Shown: piece by piece, positions 42,190 to 50,343 of the stretch
Layout: each line of letters starts with the position of its first letter
Numbering within the stretch: position 1 is the stretch's first letter
DNA from: Lachnospiraceae bacterium
GTDB lineage: Bacteria; Bacillota; Clostridia; Lachnospirales; Lachnospiraceae
Direction: 5' to 3'
NCBI GenBank assembly: GCA_022800815.1
Contig: JAAWRC010000010.1
Span: forward strand, 29,463 to 93,462
DNA length: 64,000 nt
The notes under the pieces: generated by a model
The model's database searches: none
What the model saw: only the letters and a program-made list of their open reading frames with translations
Told to the model about the DNA's origin: nothing
Made by a program: the position numbers and the translations under genes

Positions 42190-42859
42190 AGGCGGCGGTG
42201 AAGCGGCTCTGGCTGTCGTAGCCGACGGCCTGTGCGATCTCGGCGATGCTTTGGTCCGTCTCCCTTAACAGCCTGGCGGCCTGTTCCATGCGGTGCTCCC
42301 TTACGTGGGCGGCGATGGAGGTCCCGTAGACGGACTTGAATGCGGCTTTCAGGGTGGTCGGGTTGATGAGGTACTGCCTGGAAAGCTCTTCGATGGTGAT
42401 GCGCTTCTCCATGTGCCGGGTCAGGTAGTCGTGGATCTTCCGGGCGATGAGGAGCTGTTCCTCCTGGCATTCGGATGAGCCCTGCCCGGAGTAAAGCTTG
42501 GGACAGGTGATCTCCATGACCTGTTCGATCATCTGATGGAGCAGGCGGCTCTCCTCCGTGTCTGCGGCCCGGTAATACATCTCTTTTCCTTCCCGGCGGC
42601 TGACGATGAGGCCGCTGTTTTTTAATGGCCTGAGGTGGTGGGACACGGCCGGGCTTGACATATGCATCATGGCGGAAATGTTGAGCACGCATTCCTCGAG
42701 GTGGCACAGGAGCCAGAAAATGCGGATCCTGGTGGTGTCGCCTAGCTGCCGGAACACCTCCGCCACGGTCTGGAAATAGTCGATCCGGTCTAACTGCTCC
42801 TGGATCTTTTCCGCCTGTTCCCCCTCCCCGTGCCGGTGGGGCAGATTCATTTTCTCCAT
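42137..42859 (-). CDS. ArsR-AraC fusion transcriptional regulator
   Basis: 240 residues. The N-terminal ArsR winged helix (about 30-110) includes VFRQLGDTTRIRIFWLL, LEECVLNISAMM (Cys at the usual metal/thiol position) and SSPAVSHHLRPLKNSGLI. The C-terminal AraC-type double HTH (about 140-238) includes ITIEELSRQYLINPTTLKAAF and QSIAEIAQAVGYDSQSRFTAAF. Two DNA-binding heads in one chain are unusual. It is divergent from the HMA/P-type ATPase genes, which it probably controls in response to metal. AAGGAG precedes the ATG. Confidence 0.85.
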   Translation of the reverse strand: MEKMNLPHRHGEGEQAEKIQEQLDRIDYFQTVAEVFRQLGDTTRIRIFWLLCHLEECVLNISAMMHMSSPAVSHHLRPLKNSGLIVSRREGKEMYYRAADTEESRLLHQMIEQVMEITCPKLYSGQGSSECQEEQLLIARKIHDYLTRHMEKRITIEELSRQYLINPTTLKAAFKSVYGTSIAAHVREHRMEQAARLLRETDQSIAEIAQAVGYDSQSRFTAAFKAYFQTLPREYRKRSG

Positions 42860-43076
42860 AAATTTCTCCTTTTTGTCACTTGAGTTCCCGCACGTTATCT
42901 TTGTCTGAAAAATCAGGGAGAAAAGCGGTTTTTAAGCCGAAATTCTTCAGAACGCCGCCAGGAAGCCTTCCCGGTGGCGGTTTATCTTTCATTTAAAAGG
43001 CGTGAAAAGAACAGCTTTTCTTCCGTATTTGTACCGAAACAAACATGCAGAAACGCAAGCCTGTATTTGCATTTCG

Positions 43077-43107
43077 CCCAAACAGAAATACTTTTCGCCT
43101 GTTTGGG
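43077..43107. promoter_or_regulatory. Inverted repeat CCCAAACAG-N13-CTGTTTGGG
   Basis: Perfect 9-bp arms separated by 13 bp (43077-43085 and 43099-43107), about 20 bp upstream of the -35 of the HMA/ATPase promoter. The rest of the 359-bp gap upstream toward the regulator shows only AAGGAG and no clear minus-strand promoter. Confidence 0.55.
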
Positions 43108-43126
43108 AAGGAATGCGTCTCCGATA

Positions 43127-43155
43127 TTGACGTCTCCGGTTATCTGGATTATACT
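43127..43155 (+). promoter_or_regulatory. Sigma-A promoter of the HMA-ATPase operon
   Basis: TTGACG (43127-43132), 17 bp spacer, TATACT (43150-43155). Confidence 0.7.
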
Positions 43156-43162
43156 ACAGTCA

Positions 43163-43190
43163 CAATGATTAAACAAGTGCTTAATTGTTG
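43163..43190. promoter_or_regulatory. ArsR-type operator over the start site
   Basis: CAATGATTAA-N8-TTAATTGTTG pairs at 8 of 10 positions, directly downstream of the -10. Spacing and position fit ArsR/SmtB repressor sites. Confidence 0.6.
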
Positions 43191-43218
43191 AATTTCAAAA
43201 ACAAGGAGGATTTTTCCG

Positions 43219-43437
43219 ATGAAGAAAACTTACAAGATCGAGGTGGACTGCGCCAACTGTGCAAATCTGATGGAGAATGCGGCAAAGAAGACCGCCGGCG
43301 TCCAGAGTGCGACGGTCAATTTCATGACGCAGAAGATGATCGTGGAATTTGCAGAGGGGAAAGAGCCGAAAGCGATTATGAAGGACGTGCTGGCCGCCTG
43401 CAAGAAAGTGGAGCCGGACTGCGAGATTTTCCTCTAA
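43219..43437 (+). CDS. Heavy-metal-associated (HMA) domain protein
   Basis: 72-residue ferredoxin-like metallochaperone. The metal-binding motif is CANC in VDCANCANLMENAAKK, and ATVNFMTQKMIVEF follows the family pattern. It likely binds a soft or divalent metal and hands it to the ATPase encoded 38 bp downstream, which lacks its own HMA domain. GGAGG is upstream. Confidence 0.9.
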   Translation: MKKTYKIEVDCANCANLMENAAKKTAGVQSATVNFMTQKMIVEFAEGKEPKAIMKDVLAACKKVEPDCEIFL

Positions 43438-43475
43438 ACGCCATCCATTAAATATGTTCTGAAAGGAGTTTTACC

Positions 43476-45491
43476 ATGCAGGAATTGGTGATCAGCATAC
43501 TGCTGACGGCCGTGGTCCTCATGGCCGCCGCCATGCTTCTCTTCGTCGGCAGCCGTGAGGGAGGCATGAAGAGAAAGCAGAAGGTCATGATGATTCGGAT
43601 TTTGGTCACTGCCGCCATTCTGCTGGCTCTCCAGTTTGTCCCCGCAGAGCTGTTTGACAGGCTTGACGGATACCTCGTTCCCTCTGCGGGGAGATGGGCC
43701 CGCTTTGCGTGCTATCTGATCAATTACTTTATCATCGGCCATGACATTCTGAGGAAGGCGGCAAAAGGGATCAAAAACCGCCGAGTCTTCGATGAGAGTT
43801 TCCTGATGGCCGTGGCCACCGTCGGAGCGATGGCGCTGGCTATTTACGAGAACGGCGAATATCTGGAGGCCATTGCCGTCATGCTGTTCTACCAGATCGG
43901 TGAATGGTTCCAGGGCTACGCCGTGGGAAAGAGCCGCCGCAATATCAGCGACCTGATGGACATTCGTCCCGACTATGCAAACGTGGAGATGGACGGGAAG
44001 CTTGAGCAGGTCGATCCGGACGAGGTGGAGGTCGGAAGCGTGATCGTCGTCCGGCCGGGAGAAAAGGTGCCCATCGACGGGGAGGTCATTGAGGGGAATT
44101 CCAGCCTGAATACAAGCGCATTGACCGGTGAGAGCCTGCCGAAGGAGGCAAAGGTCGGCGACGAGGTCATCAGCGGCTGCATCAGCATGACCGGCGTATT
44201 AAAAATCCGGACGACGAGGGAGTTCGGGGAGTCCACGGTATCCAAAATTTTGGACCTGGTGGAAAACGCAAGCTCCCGCAAGTCGAGGTCGGAGGATTTT
44301 ATCTCGAAGTTTGCGAGGGTCTACACGCCGGCCGTCTGTTTTTCGGCCCTGGCGCTGGCCCTCATTCCCCCGGCCGTCCGCACGCTTTTCTTGGGACTGT
44401 CCGCAGACTGGGGCGTCTGGATTTACCGGGCGTTGACCTTCCTCGTGATCAGCTGTCCCTGTGCGCTGGTGATCAGCATTCCTTTAAGCTTTTTTGCGGG
44501 GATCGGCGGCGCCAGCGGCGAGGGCGTGCTGGTGAAGGGCTCCAATTATCTGGAAACCCTCTCCAAGACGAGATACGTGGTCTTTGACAAGACCGGAACC
44601 ATGACCAAGGGCGTCTTTGAGGTGAACGGGATCCATCATTCGACCATGGATGATGAAAAGCTGCTGGAATATGCGGCTCTGGCGGAGAGCGATTCCTCCC
44701 ATCCCATCAGCAAGAGCTTACAGCGGGCATATGGGAAGGAAATTGACAGAAGCCGGGTATCGGACATCCGGGAGATCAGCGGCAACGGCGTGACGGCGAG
44801 GGTGGACGGCCTGGAGGTGGCCGCCGGGAATGACAAATTGATGAAACATTTGGGCATTCCTTATCAGGACTGTCATCAGACCGGCACGATCATTCACATG
44901 GCGGTCGGCGGGAACTATGCGGGGCACATCGTGATCTCCGACATTGTCAAACCCCATGCAAAAGCCGCCATTGAGGAACTGAAGAAGGCGGGGGTGGATA
45001 AGACCGTCATGCTGACCGGGGATGCGAAGCGGGTGGCGGACCAGGTCGCCGCCTCCCTTGGGATCGACGAGGTGTGCAGCGAACTTCTTCCGGCCGACAA
45101 GGTGGAGCGGGTGGAGGAGCTTCTGCGGGCGAAGCCCGCCAGGGCGAAGCTGGCCTTCGTGGGCGACGGGATCAACGACGCACCGGTGCTTTCCAGGGCG
45201 GACATCGGTATTGCCATGGGAGCTATGGGTTCCGATGCGGCGATCGAGGCGGCGGATATCGTGCTGATGGACGATGATCCCTTGAAGATCGCAAAGGCGA
45301 TCAAGATTTCCAGAAAATGCCTGCGGATCGTCTACCAGAACATCGTGTTTGCCCTGGCGGTGAAATTCGCCTGCCTTGCGCTCGGAGCCGTGGGGATCGC
45401 AAACATGTACCTGGCGATCTTCGCAGACGTGGGCGTGATGGTCCTTGCGGTGCTGAATGCGATCCGCTGCCTGTTCGTGAAGAAGCTGTGA
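43476..45491 (+). CDS. P1B-type heavy-metal-translocating ATPase
   Basis: 671 residues; metal exporter of the CadA/ZntA class. Transmembrane metal motif SCPCALVISIP (about residue 326), phosphorylation motif DKTGTMTKG, histidine motif SSHPISKS, actuator TGESLPKEA and hinge VGDGINDAPVLSRADIGIAMG. No N-terminal HMA domain; residues 1-45 are a membrane segment followed by a basic stretch. The N-terminal helices and CPC favour Zn/Cd/Pb; copper is less likely. Operon with the HMA protein. Confidence 0.92.
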   Translation: MQELVISILLTAVVLMAAAMLLFVGSREGGMKRKQKVMMIRILVTAAILLALQFVPAELFDRLDGYLVPSAGRWARFACYLINYFIIGHDILRKAAKGIKNRRVFDESFLMAVATVGAMALAIYENGEYLEAIAVMLFYQIGEWFQGYAVGKSRRNISDLMDIRPDYANVEMDGKLEQVDPDEVEVGSVIVVRPGEKVPIDGEVIEGNSSLNTSALTGESLPKEAKVGDEVISGCISMTGVLKIRTTREFGESTVSKILDLVENASSRKSRSEDFISKFARVYTPAVCFSALALALIPPAVRTLFLGLSADWGVWIYRALTFLVISCPCALVISIPLSFFAGIGGASGEGVLVKGSNYLETLSKTRYVVFDKTGTMTKGVFEVNGIHHSTMDDEKLLEYAALAESDSSHPISKSLQRAYGKEIDRSRVSDIREISGNGVTARVDGLEVAAGNDKLMKHLGIPYQDCHQTGTIIHMAVGGNYAGHIVISDIVKPHAKAAIEELKKAGVDKTVMLTGDAKRVADQVAASLGIDEVCSELLPADKVERVEELLRAKPARAKLAFVGDGINDAPVLSRADIGIAMGAMGSDAAIEAADIVLMDDDPLKIAKAIKISRKCLRIVYQNIVFALAVKFACLALGAVGIANMYLAIFADVGVMVLAVLNAIRCLFVKKL

Positions 45492-45597
45492 GGACGGAGA
45501 ACTTTTCTTTCTTTTGCCAGGCCGGCAAGGTATACTGATACTTGTATGGGGGATGCGGCCGGGCCGGCCAAGATCATATTAACAAGAGGGGATGGGA

Positions 45598-46416
45598 ATG
45601 TCAGTGATTTATGCGATGAGCGATATCCACGGATGCGTGAAGGAATTCGAGGCAAAACTCCGGCTGACCGACCTCGGGGGGAACAACCGGCTGATCCTTT
45701 TGGGAGACTATATTGACTATGGGCATCAGTCCGGACGGGTGCTGGAGATTGTTTATGGTCTGCAGCAGGAATGCGGACGGGACAAGGTGGTCGTCCTGAA
45801 AGGCAACCATGAGGCCATGTTCCTGGGATGGGTCCATTGTTTTGGCAGGAAGGCAAGCCCTGGGCGTGACGTCTTAGAATATGGCGGATGGTTTGCGGCG
45901 GATTCAAATGATGGTTTGAATACGTTTCGGACATTGGTCTCGGAGGATGCCTTCCGTGACTTTGAGGACTTTGCGGGGAAGGCGGATTTTCTCCAGATCA
46001 ACCAGAAAGCGGCGGAGCTTGTTCTGTCAGAAAAAGGCGAATTGGTCAGATGGCTCAGAACGCTGCCGTCCTTTTATGAGACGGACACGCAGATATTCGT
46101 CCATGCGGGGGTGGACGAGGAGGCTGAGGATTATTGGAAGCTGGGGACCACGGATGCCATGTTTTTGTGGAAGCATCCGGCAACCTTTGGGAATTTTTTA
46201 AAGACGGTGGTATCCGGGCATATCGGTACCAGGGAACTGGCAGACGACAGAGGTTATCACGACGTGTACCATGACGGTGCCAGCCACTATTACATAGACG
46301 GATCGGTCTATCAGGGCGGGAAGCTGCTGCTTCTGGCATATGATGAGTCGGAGGGGCGGTACTATACGGTGCAGGAGGACGGCGGGAAGACAGAGGTGGT
46401 TCGATACCAAAGATGA
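45598..46416 (+). CDS. Calcineurin-like metallophosphoesterase
   Basis: 272 residues. Metal-binding motifs in order: D-x-H in MSDIHGC, GD in LLGDYIDYG, GNHE in LKGNHEAMF, and later histidines in IFVHAGVD and VSGHIGTR. This is the PPP (serine/threonine phosphatase, ApaH-like) arrangement. Start ATG 45598 is preferred to ATG 45592 because GAGGGG lies too close to the latter. Substrate unknown. Confidence 0.87.
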   Translation: MSVIYAMSDIHGCVKEFEAKLRLTDLGGNNRLILLGDYIDYGHQSGRVLEIVYGLQQECGRDKVVVLKGNHEAMFLGWVHCFGRKASPGRDVLEYGGWFAADSNDGLNTFRTLVSEDAFRDFEDFAGKADFLQINQKAAELVLSEKGELVRWLRTLPSFYETDTQIFVHAGVDEEAEDYWKLGTTDAMFLWKHPATFGNFLKTVVSGHIGTRELADDRGYHDVYHDGASHYYIDGSVYQGGKLLLLAYDESEGRYYTVQEDGGKTEVVRYQR

Positions 46417-46471
46417 GAGGAACCATTGCCCTGTATGTCCAAAAAAGCAGGGCGGAAAAGAGGAAACACCA

Positions 46472-47389
46472 ATGCAGGAGAGCAGGCTGTTTAAGATCCT
46501 ATATTATTTGCTGGAGCGGGGAGGGGCCACCGCTCCGGAGCTGGCGAAGCGGTTTGAGGTGTCGGTGCGGACGATCTACCGGGATATGGATGCCCTGAGC
46601 AGTGCGGGCATTCCCATCTATGCGGAGGCAGGCCGAAACGGCGGGATCCATCTGATGAAGGATTTCGTTCTGGATAAGGCGCTGCTGTCGGAGGAGGAAA
46701 AGCAGGAAGTCCTCGCGGCCCTGGAGAGTATCAATGTCACCCAGGGGAAGGATGAGAGCCAGATCCTGCAGAAGCTTTCGGCTCTGTTCCAGCTTGGTTC
46801 GGAGAACTGGCTGGAGGTGGATTTTTCCAGATGGGGCCATAGGGAATCAGACAACGAAAAGCTCGAACTGCTAAAATCGGCGGTGATCCGTCGTCGGATG
46901 GTAAAGCTTTCTTATGCAGGCACAAGCGGCTCCCTCACAGAACGGACCGTGCAGCCCTACAGGTTGGCCTACAAGGCAAGGGCCTGGTATCTGAAGGCGT
47001 TCTGCACCAAGAGGCAGGAGCTTCGCACCTTCAAATTATGTCGTATTCTTGACGTGGAGATTTTGAAGGAGGGTTTTCCTTACCGGAGCTTTCCGGAGCA
47101 GGAGGAGGCTTCCGAGGAGGATTATCCGGAGATCGTGCTTCGTTTTCCGGGGGAGATGGCCTACCGGGTTTATGATGAATTCGATCGGACGCAGGTGGCA
47201 AGGCAGGAAAACGGGGACCTGGTCGCTTCCGCACATATGCCGGTGGACGAATGGCTTACCGGCTTCCTCCTGTCCTTTGGAACGCAGGTGGAGATCCTTT
47301 CTCCGGCTTTTTTGCGGGAGGCCGTGGCCGGTGAGGCGAAATTGATCTGGGAAAAATATCAAATATCTGCCGATGTGGATAAAACCTGA
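46472..47389 (+). CDS. YafY-type WYL-domain transcriptional regulator
   Basis: 305 residues. N-terminal HTH_11 (ERGGATAPELAKRFEVSVRTIYRDMDALS), a linker helix region, then a WYL ligand-binding domain (VKLSYAGTSGSLTERTVQPYRLAYKARAWYLKAFCTKR is the recognisable span, with YLKAFC as the WYL variant) and a C-terminal extension (WCX). Start ATG 46472 with AAGAGG. The stop lies within a terminator hairpin. Target genes not evident. Confidence 0.87.
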   Translation: MQESRLFKILYYLLERGGATAPELAKRFEVSVRTIYRDMDALSSAGIPIYAEAGRNGGIHLMKDFVLDKALLSEEEKQEVLAALESINVTQGKDESQILQKLSALFQLGSENWLEVDFSRWGHRESDNEKLELLKSAVIRRRMVKLSYAGTSGSLTERTVQPYRLAYKARAWYLKAFCTKRQELRTFKLCRILDVEILKEGFPYRSFPEQEEASEEDYPEIVLRFPGEMAYRVYDEFDRTQVARQENGDLVASAHMPVDEWLTGFLLSFGTQVEILSPAFLREAVAGEAKLIWEKYQISADVDKT

Positions 47390-47407
47390 CAGAGGATGTC
47401 AGGTTTT
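47381..47407 (+). terminator. Terminator hairpin at the WYL gene end
   Basis: AAAACCTGACA-GAGGA-TGTCAGGTTTT, an 11-bp perfect stem ending in TTTT. It overlaps the last codons of the regulator gene. Confidence 0.75.
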
Positions 47408-47511
47408 ATGTGTTATCTTATGGGAAACAGCAGGAGCATCTGCCGTTTGCCACAAAGAGACAGCCGGAAGCCTTTTCCGGGCTTGCGGCACATTGGAAAG
47501 AGAGGTATGAG

Positions 47512-47793
47512 ATGAACGGAACGGAACAAAAATTCTGCCAGAGCTGCGGCATGCCGATGGGAGACGGGGAGGAGCTTTATGGGACCAATGCCGACGGCAG
47601 CAAAAACGAGGAATACTGTAAGTACTGTTTTGAGAAGGGGGAGTTTACCTTCAAGGGGACCATGGAGGAGCTGATCGAGTTCTGCGTGCCCAATATGACA
47701 GCCGCCAATCCCGGCATGACAAAGGAGGAGGCGAGAAAGGGCATGCGGGAATGGTTCCCCACCTTAAAGCGGTGGAGCGGACAGGCGCAGTAG
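47512..47793 (+). CDS. Putative zinc-ribbon domain protein
   Basis: 93 residues. FCQSCGMPMGDGEELYGTNA and EEYCKYCFEKGEF give the CxxC...CxxC zinc ribbon of the 'putative zinc ribbon domain' family; EEARKGMREWFPTLKRW ends it. In relatives the domain is often attached to AraC or GyrI-like regulators, but here it stands alone. ATG 47512 has GAGAGG upstream. Function unknown. Confidence 0.8.
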   Translation: MNGTEQKFCQSCGMPMGDGEELYGTNADGSKNEEYCKYCFEKGEFTFKGTMEELIEFCVPNMTAANPGMTKEEARKGMREWFPTLKRWSGQAQ

Positions 47794-47849
47794 AGCAGGA
47801 ATAAAAAAACAGGAACAAAAGAGCAGGGACAAAAGAACAGGAACAGAAG
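47794..47849. repeat. Four tandem 14-bp repeats after the zinc-ribbon gene
   Basis: Units AGCAGGAATAAAAA, AACAGGAACAAAAG, AGCAGGGACAAAAG and AACAGGAACAGAAG follow each other exactly from the stop codon. Purine-rich, non-coding. Confidence 0.7.
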
Positions 47850-47874
47850 GGGTGCGGGCGGTTCGGGCTTCCGT

Positions 47875-47910
47875 AATCGAGTAGGGGGATTAAATTCCCC
47901 CTACTCGATT
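47875..47910. terminator. Strong 15-bp hairpin
   Basis: AATCGAGTAGGGGGA and TCCCCCTACTCGATT are perfect complements around a TTAAAT loop. Only CTTCCCTT follows, so it is a terminator candidate without a full T tract. It separates the zinc-ribbon gene from the HicAB promoter. Confidence 0.6.
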
Positions 47911-47992
47911 CTTCCCTTATCAGTTTTGGTTTATTGGAGGATCGACCATTTTAGGGGAGTAAGTTTTTATTCGAGATGGATGGCGACTTCCA

Positions 47993-48021
47993 TTGACAAA
48001 TACACATAAAATACGTATAAT
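47993..48021 (+). promoter_or_regulatory. Near-consensus sigma-A promoter of hicAB
   Basis: Perfect TTGACA (47993-47998), 17 bp spacer, perfect TATAAT (48016-48021). The leader to the HicA ATG is about 75 nt and contains an extra GGAGG site at 48033-48037. Confidence 0.85.
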
Positions 48022-48038
48022 TTGAAACGAAAGGAGGA

Positions 48039-48054
48039 GAATTTAGGGAAACGC
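48039..48054 (+). repeat. Left copy of a direct repeat flanking HicAB
   Basis: GAATTTAGGGAAACGC; the partner at 48767-48782 differs at one base. The pair bracket the two coding regions. Confidence 0.5.
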
Positions 48055-48102
48055 TGATTTAATCATCGTTTCTTAACATTTTTTTTTCATACGGAGGAAG
48101 GT

Positions 48103-48273
48103 ATGAAGCAGAGAGAGCTTGTGAAGAAGCTTGAAAATGCAGGTTTTGTATTTGAAAGACATGGAAGTAATCATGATATATATACCAGAGGTGAGGAGAA
48201 AGAAGAAGTTCCAAGACACAAGGAAGTTGATGAACGATTGGCAAAAGCGATCATAAAAAGAAGGAATCTTTAA
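48103..48273 (+). CDS. hicA: HicA-type mRNA interferase toxin
   Basis: 56-residue basic protein MKQRELVKKLENAGFVFERH followed by GSNHDIYTR, VPRHKEVDERLAKAIIKRRN. This is the HicA dsRBD-like fold with the catalytic His in 'GSNHdiy' and the RHKEV strand. It cleaves mRNA when not bound by HicB. GGAGGAAGG precedes ATG 48103. The gene is AT-rich compared with its surroundings. Antitoxin gene 71 bp downstream. Confidence 0.9.
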   Translation: MKQRELVKKLENAGFVFERHGSNHDIYTRGEEKEEVPRHKEVDERLAKAIIKRRNL

Positions 48274-48344
48274 TATTCTGGAAATAAGTCAACCGTTCAT
48301 GTATACTTATCATAAATCTATTATTATATATATGGAGATAAAAA

Positions 48345-48764
48345 ATGAAGAATGTGTATCCTGTATTTTTTACAAAAACAGATACCGTAATATTAGTGGA
48401 AGTCCCGGATTTGGAAATTTTAACAGAAGGGAAGAATATGTCAGATGCCATTGAGATGGCAAGAGATGCAATAGAATTAAAATGTGTGTCAATGGAGGAT
48501 GATGGGATTGAAATTCCTTTGCCATCGGAAATGGATGCTTTGGATATCAATAGAGGAACTTTTGCGGAGGAAGGAACTACCGTAATGTCTTTCGTTGACA
48601 TTGACTCAGCAGAGTATAGAAGGAAGATTGATACAAAAACGGTCAGGAGAAATGTCACCATTCCGGGATGGCTTAATTATGAAGCGGAACATGCAGGAAT
48701 CAATGTTTCAAGGGTGTTGCAGGAAGCCTTGATGAAGGTACTGAATGTGCAGCGTAATTTTTAA
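48345..48764 (+). CDS. hicB: HicB-type antitoxin
   Basis: 139 residues. N-terminal HicB fold (MKNVYPVFFTKTDTVILVEVPDLE; ILTEGKNMSDAIEMARDAIEL) neutralises HicA. The C-terminal segment VRRNVTIPGWLNYEAEHAGINVSRVLQEAL is a ribbon-helix-helix DNA-binding domain for autoregulation. Toxin-first gene order is usual for hicAB. Only AT-rich sequence stands before ATG 48345, with GGAG at 48332-48335. Confidence 0.9.
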   Translation: MKNVYPVFFTKTDTVILVEVPDLEILTEGKNMSDAIEMARDAIELKCVSMEDDGIEIPLPSEMDALDINRGTFAEEGTTVMSFVDIDSAEYRRKIDTKTVRRNVTIPGWLNYEAEHAGINVSRVLQEALMKVLNVQRNF

Positions 48765-48766
48765 TT

Positions 48767-48782
48767 GAATTTAGGGAAATGC
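48767..48782 (+). repeat. Right copy of the direct repeat flanking HicAB
   Basis: GAATTTAGGGAAATGC, 15 of 16 identical to 48039-48054, starting 3 bp after the HicB stop. Confidence 0.5.
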
Positions 48783-48784
48783 GG

Positions 48785-48830
48785 GGTGTCGCACCATCAT
48801 CTGTTTTGGATGAGGGTGCGGCACCTTTTT
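48785..48830 (+). terminator. Terminator after hicB
   Basis: GGTGTCGCACC / GGTGCGGCACC stem (one G-T wobble) extended by ATCATC/GGATGA, followed by TTTTT. Confidence 0.85.
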
Positions 48831-48859
48831 GTATATGGGCGCAAAAGATTCTTTTTCTC

Positions 48860-48907
48860 TTGACTTGCTGAACAATGTTCAGTATAATGGAGTTGAACGG
48901 TGTTCAA
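48860..48907 (+). promoter_or_regulatory. Self-regulated promoter of TetR gene 1 with two operators
   Basis: TTGACT (48860-48865), 17 bp, TATAAT (48883-48888). The spacer is almost entirely the perfect palindrome CTGAACAATGTTCAG (48868-48882). A second palindrome, TTGAACGGTGTTCAA (48893-48907), lies over the start site. Both share the GAAC/GTTC half-site; TetR autorepression is expected. Confidence 0.8.
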
Positions 48908-48917
48908 GGAGGACGTG

Positions 48918-49490
48918 ATGGATAACAGAGAAGGAATCATTCGGGCTACCATGGAGCTCATTCAGGAAAAGGGTGAGAGAATCGGTGACATTACGGTGCG
49001 GGAGATATGCAGAAGGGCGAAGGTAGGGCTGGGGCTTGTGAATTACCATTTTGGAAATAAGGACAAGCTCTTGGAGGTGTGTGTGGAACGTATGGTGAAT
49101 GAGATCGTTGACCGGTTTCATTCGATCCAGGGGGAGACGGCGGGAGGGACTGCCCGTGAACGGCTGGAGACGCTTGGGAATCTGACGTTTTCCTTTTTGT
49201 TTGAGCATGAGGCGGTGTCGAAGATTTCGATTCTCGCAGACATGGGTGTTCCGAAGGAGGATGACAATACCCACAGAACCTACCTTGCCTATCTGCCCCT
49301 CGTGTCTGCCTGCCGTCCCGACTGGGATCAAAGAACCCTTGAACGAAAGACGTTCGCTCTCATTGTCACCATGCAGCAATCGTTTCTGCGGCATAAGGTG
49401 ATCAGGCAGCTTTACGGGACGGATCTGACGGTCCGGGAAGAGCGGGAAGCCTTTCACAGGGCGGTCCTCAGTGATCTTTTGGAGGGATGA
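48918..49490 (+). CDS. TetR-family regulator 1
   Basis: 190 residues. N-terminal HTH: ATMELIQEKGERIGDITVREICRRAKVGLGLVNYHFGNKDKL, of which the recognition helix is VGLGLVNYHFGNK. The C-terminal ligand domain is family-variable. ATG 48918 follows AAGGAGG. It sits under palindromic operators and 3 bp before the flavoprotein gene, which it likely co-regulates. Confidence 0.88.
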   Translation: MDNREGIIRATMELIQEKGERIGDITVREICRRAKVGLGLVNYHFGNKDKLLEVCVERMVNEIVDRFHSIQGETAGGTARERLETLGNLTFSFLFEHEAVSKISILADMGVPKEDDNTHRTYLAYLPLVSACRPDWDQRTLERKTFALIVTMQQSFLRHKVIRQLYGTDLTVREEREAFHRAVLSDLLEG

Positions 49491-49493
49491 GTT

Positions 49494-50231
49494 ATGAATA
49501 TCACGGTGATCAACGGGACGGAAAAGCACGGAGTGACTTACCATTTGAAGGAGCTTTTTCTGGAGGAATGGAGGGGAAAGGCCCACATTGTGGAGTTTTA
49601 TCTGCCAAAGGACTGCCCCTCCTTTTGTGCGGGCTGCACAAACTGCATTTTCCACGGGGAGGGAACCTGCAAGGATGCCGGATATGTACAAAAGATTGCG
49701 GCGTCGCTGCTAGAGGCGGATTTGATCGTGATGACTTCTCCGACCTACGTGATGCATGCGACAGGCGCAATGAAATCGCTGTTGGACCATTTCGCTTATT
49801 TGTGGATGAATCATCGTCCGGCCCCCGAGATGTTTGGGAAGCGGGCACTCATCATCACCCAGTGCCTTGGGGCAGGCGCAGGGGCCACGGCAAAGGATAT
49901 CAAGCATAGTCTCTCCTGGTGGGGAATTTCCCAGATCGCCGTATTTAAGGGGAGACTGATGGGAGCGATCGTCTGGGAAGAGCTTGAGGAAAAGAAGCGC
50001 CTGGAACTTACAAAGAGGATGGAGCGGCTGTCAGAAAAGTTTTCCCATATCCATTACGAAAGACCTCCGAGGGTAAGGCTTGCGACAAGGGTTAAGTTTC
50101 TGTTCTGCCGCATGCTGCAAAAATCGTTACATAAAAACGATCCGGAATATCCGGACGGAGCGTATTGGGCAAGGCAGGGATGGCTTGCAAACAACAGGCC
50201 GTGGAAGAATCCGGTATCTCTTGGCTTGTAG
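49494..50231 (+). CDS. NADPH-dependent FMN reductase / flavodoxin-family oxidoreductase
   Basis: 245 residues. Flavodoxin fold: FMN-phosphate loop NGTEKHGVTYHLKEL, SPTYVMHATGAMKSLLDH around the isoalloxazine ring. A cysteine pair region FCAGCTNCIFHGEGTC between strands is typical of iron-sulfur flavoprotein-like family members (compact CxxCxxC), though a cluster is not proven. The C-terminus has a basic membrane-like tail (RVKFLFCRMLQKSLHK). In an operon with TetR regulator 1. Confidence 0.83.
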   Translation: MNITVINGTEKHGVTYHLKELFLEEWRGKAHIVEFYLPKDCPSFCAGCTNCIFHGEGTCKDAGYVQKIAASLLEADLIVMTSPTYVMHATGAMKSLLDHFAYLWMNHRPAPEMFGKRALIITQCLGAGAGATAKDIKHSLSWWGISQIAVFKGRLMGAIVWEELEEKKRLELTKRMERLSEKFSHIHYERPPRVRLATRVKFLFCRMLQKSLHKNDPEYPDGAYWARQGWLANNRPWKNPVSLGL

Positions 50232-50343
50232 ATGGGGAAGGTTTATGGTAATATGGAAACAAGAGAATGGGGAAGGGAACGTAAGGAAAATATACGTCTG
50301 ATATCGGCAGGGCTTGCCACCAAGACAGAAAGGAGAATTTACT

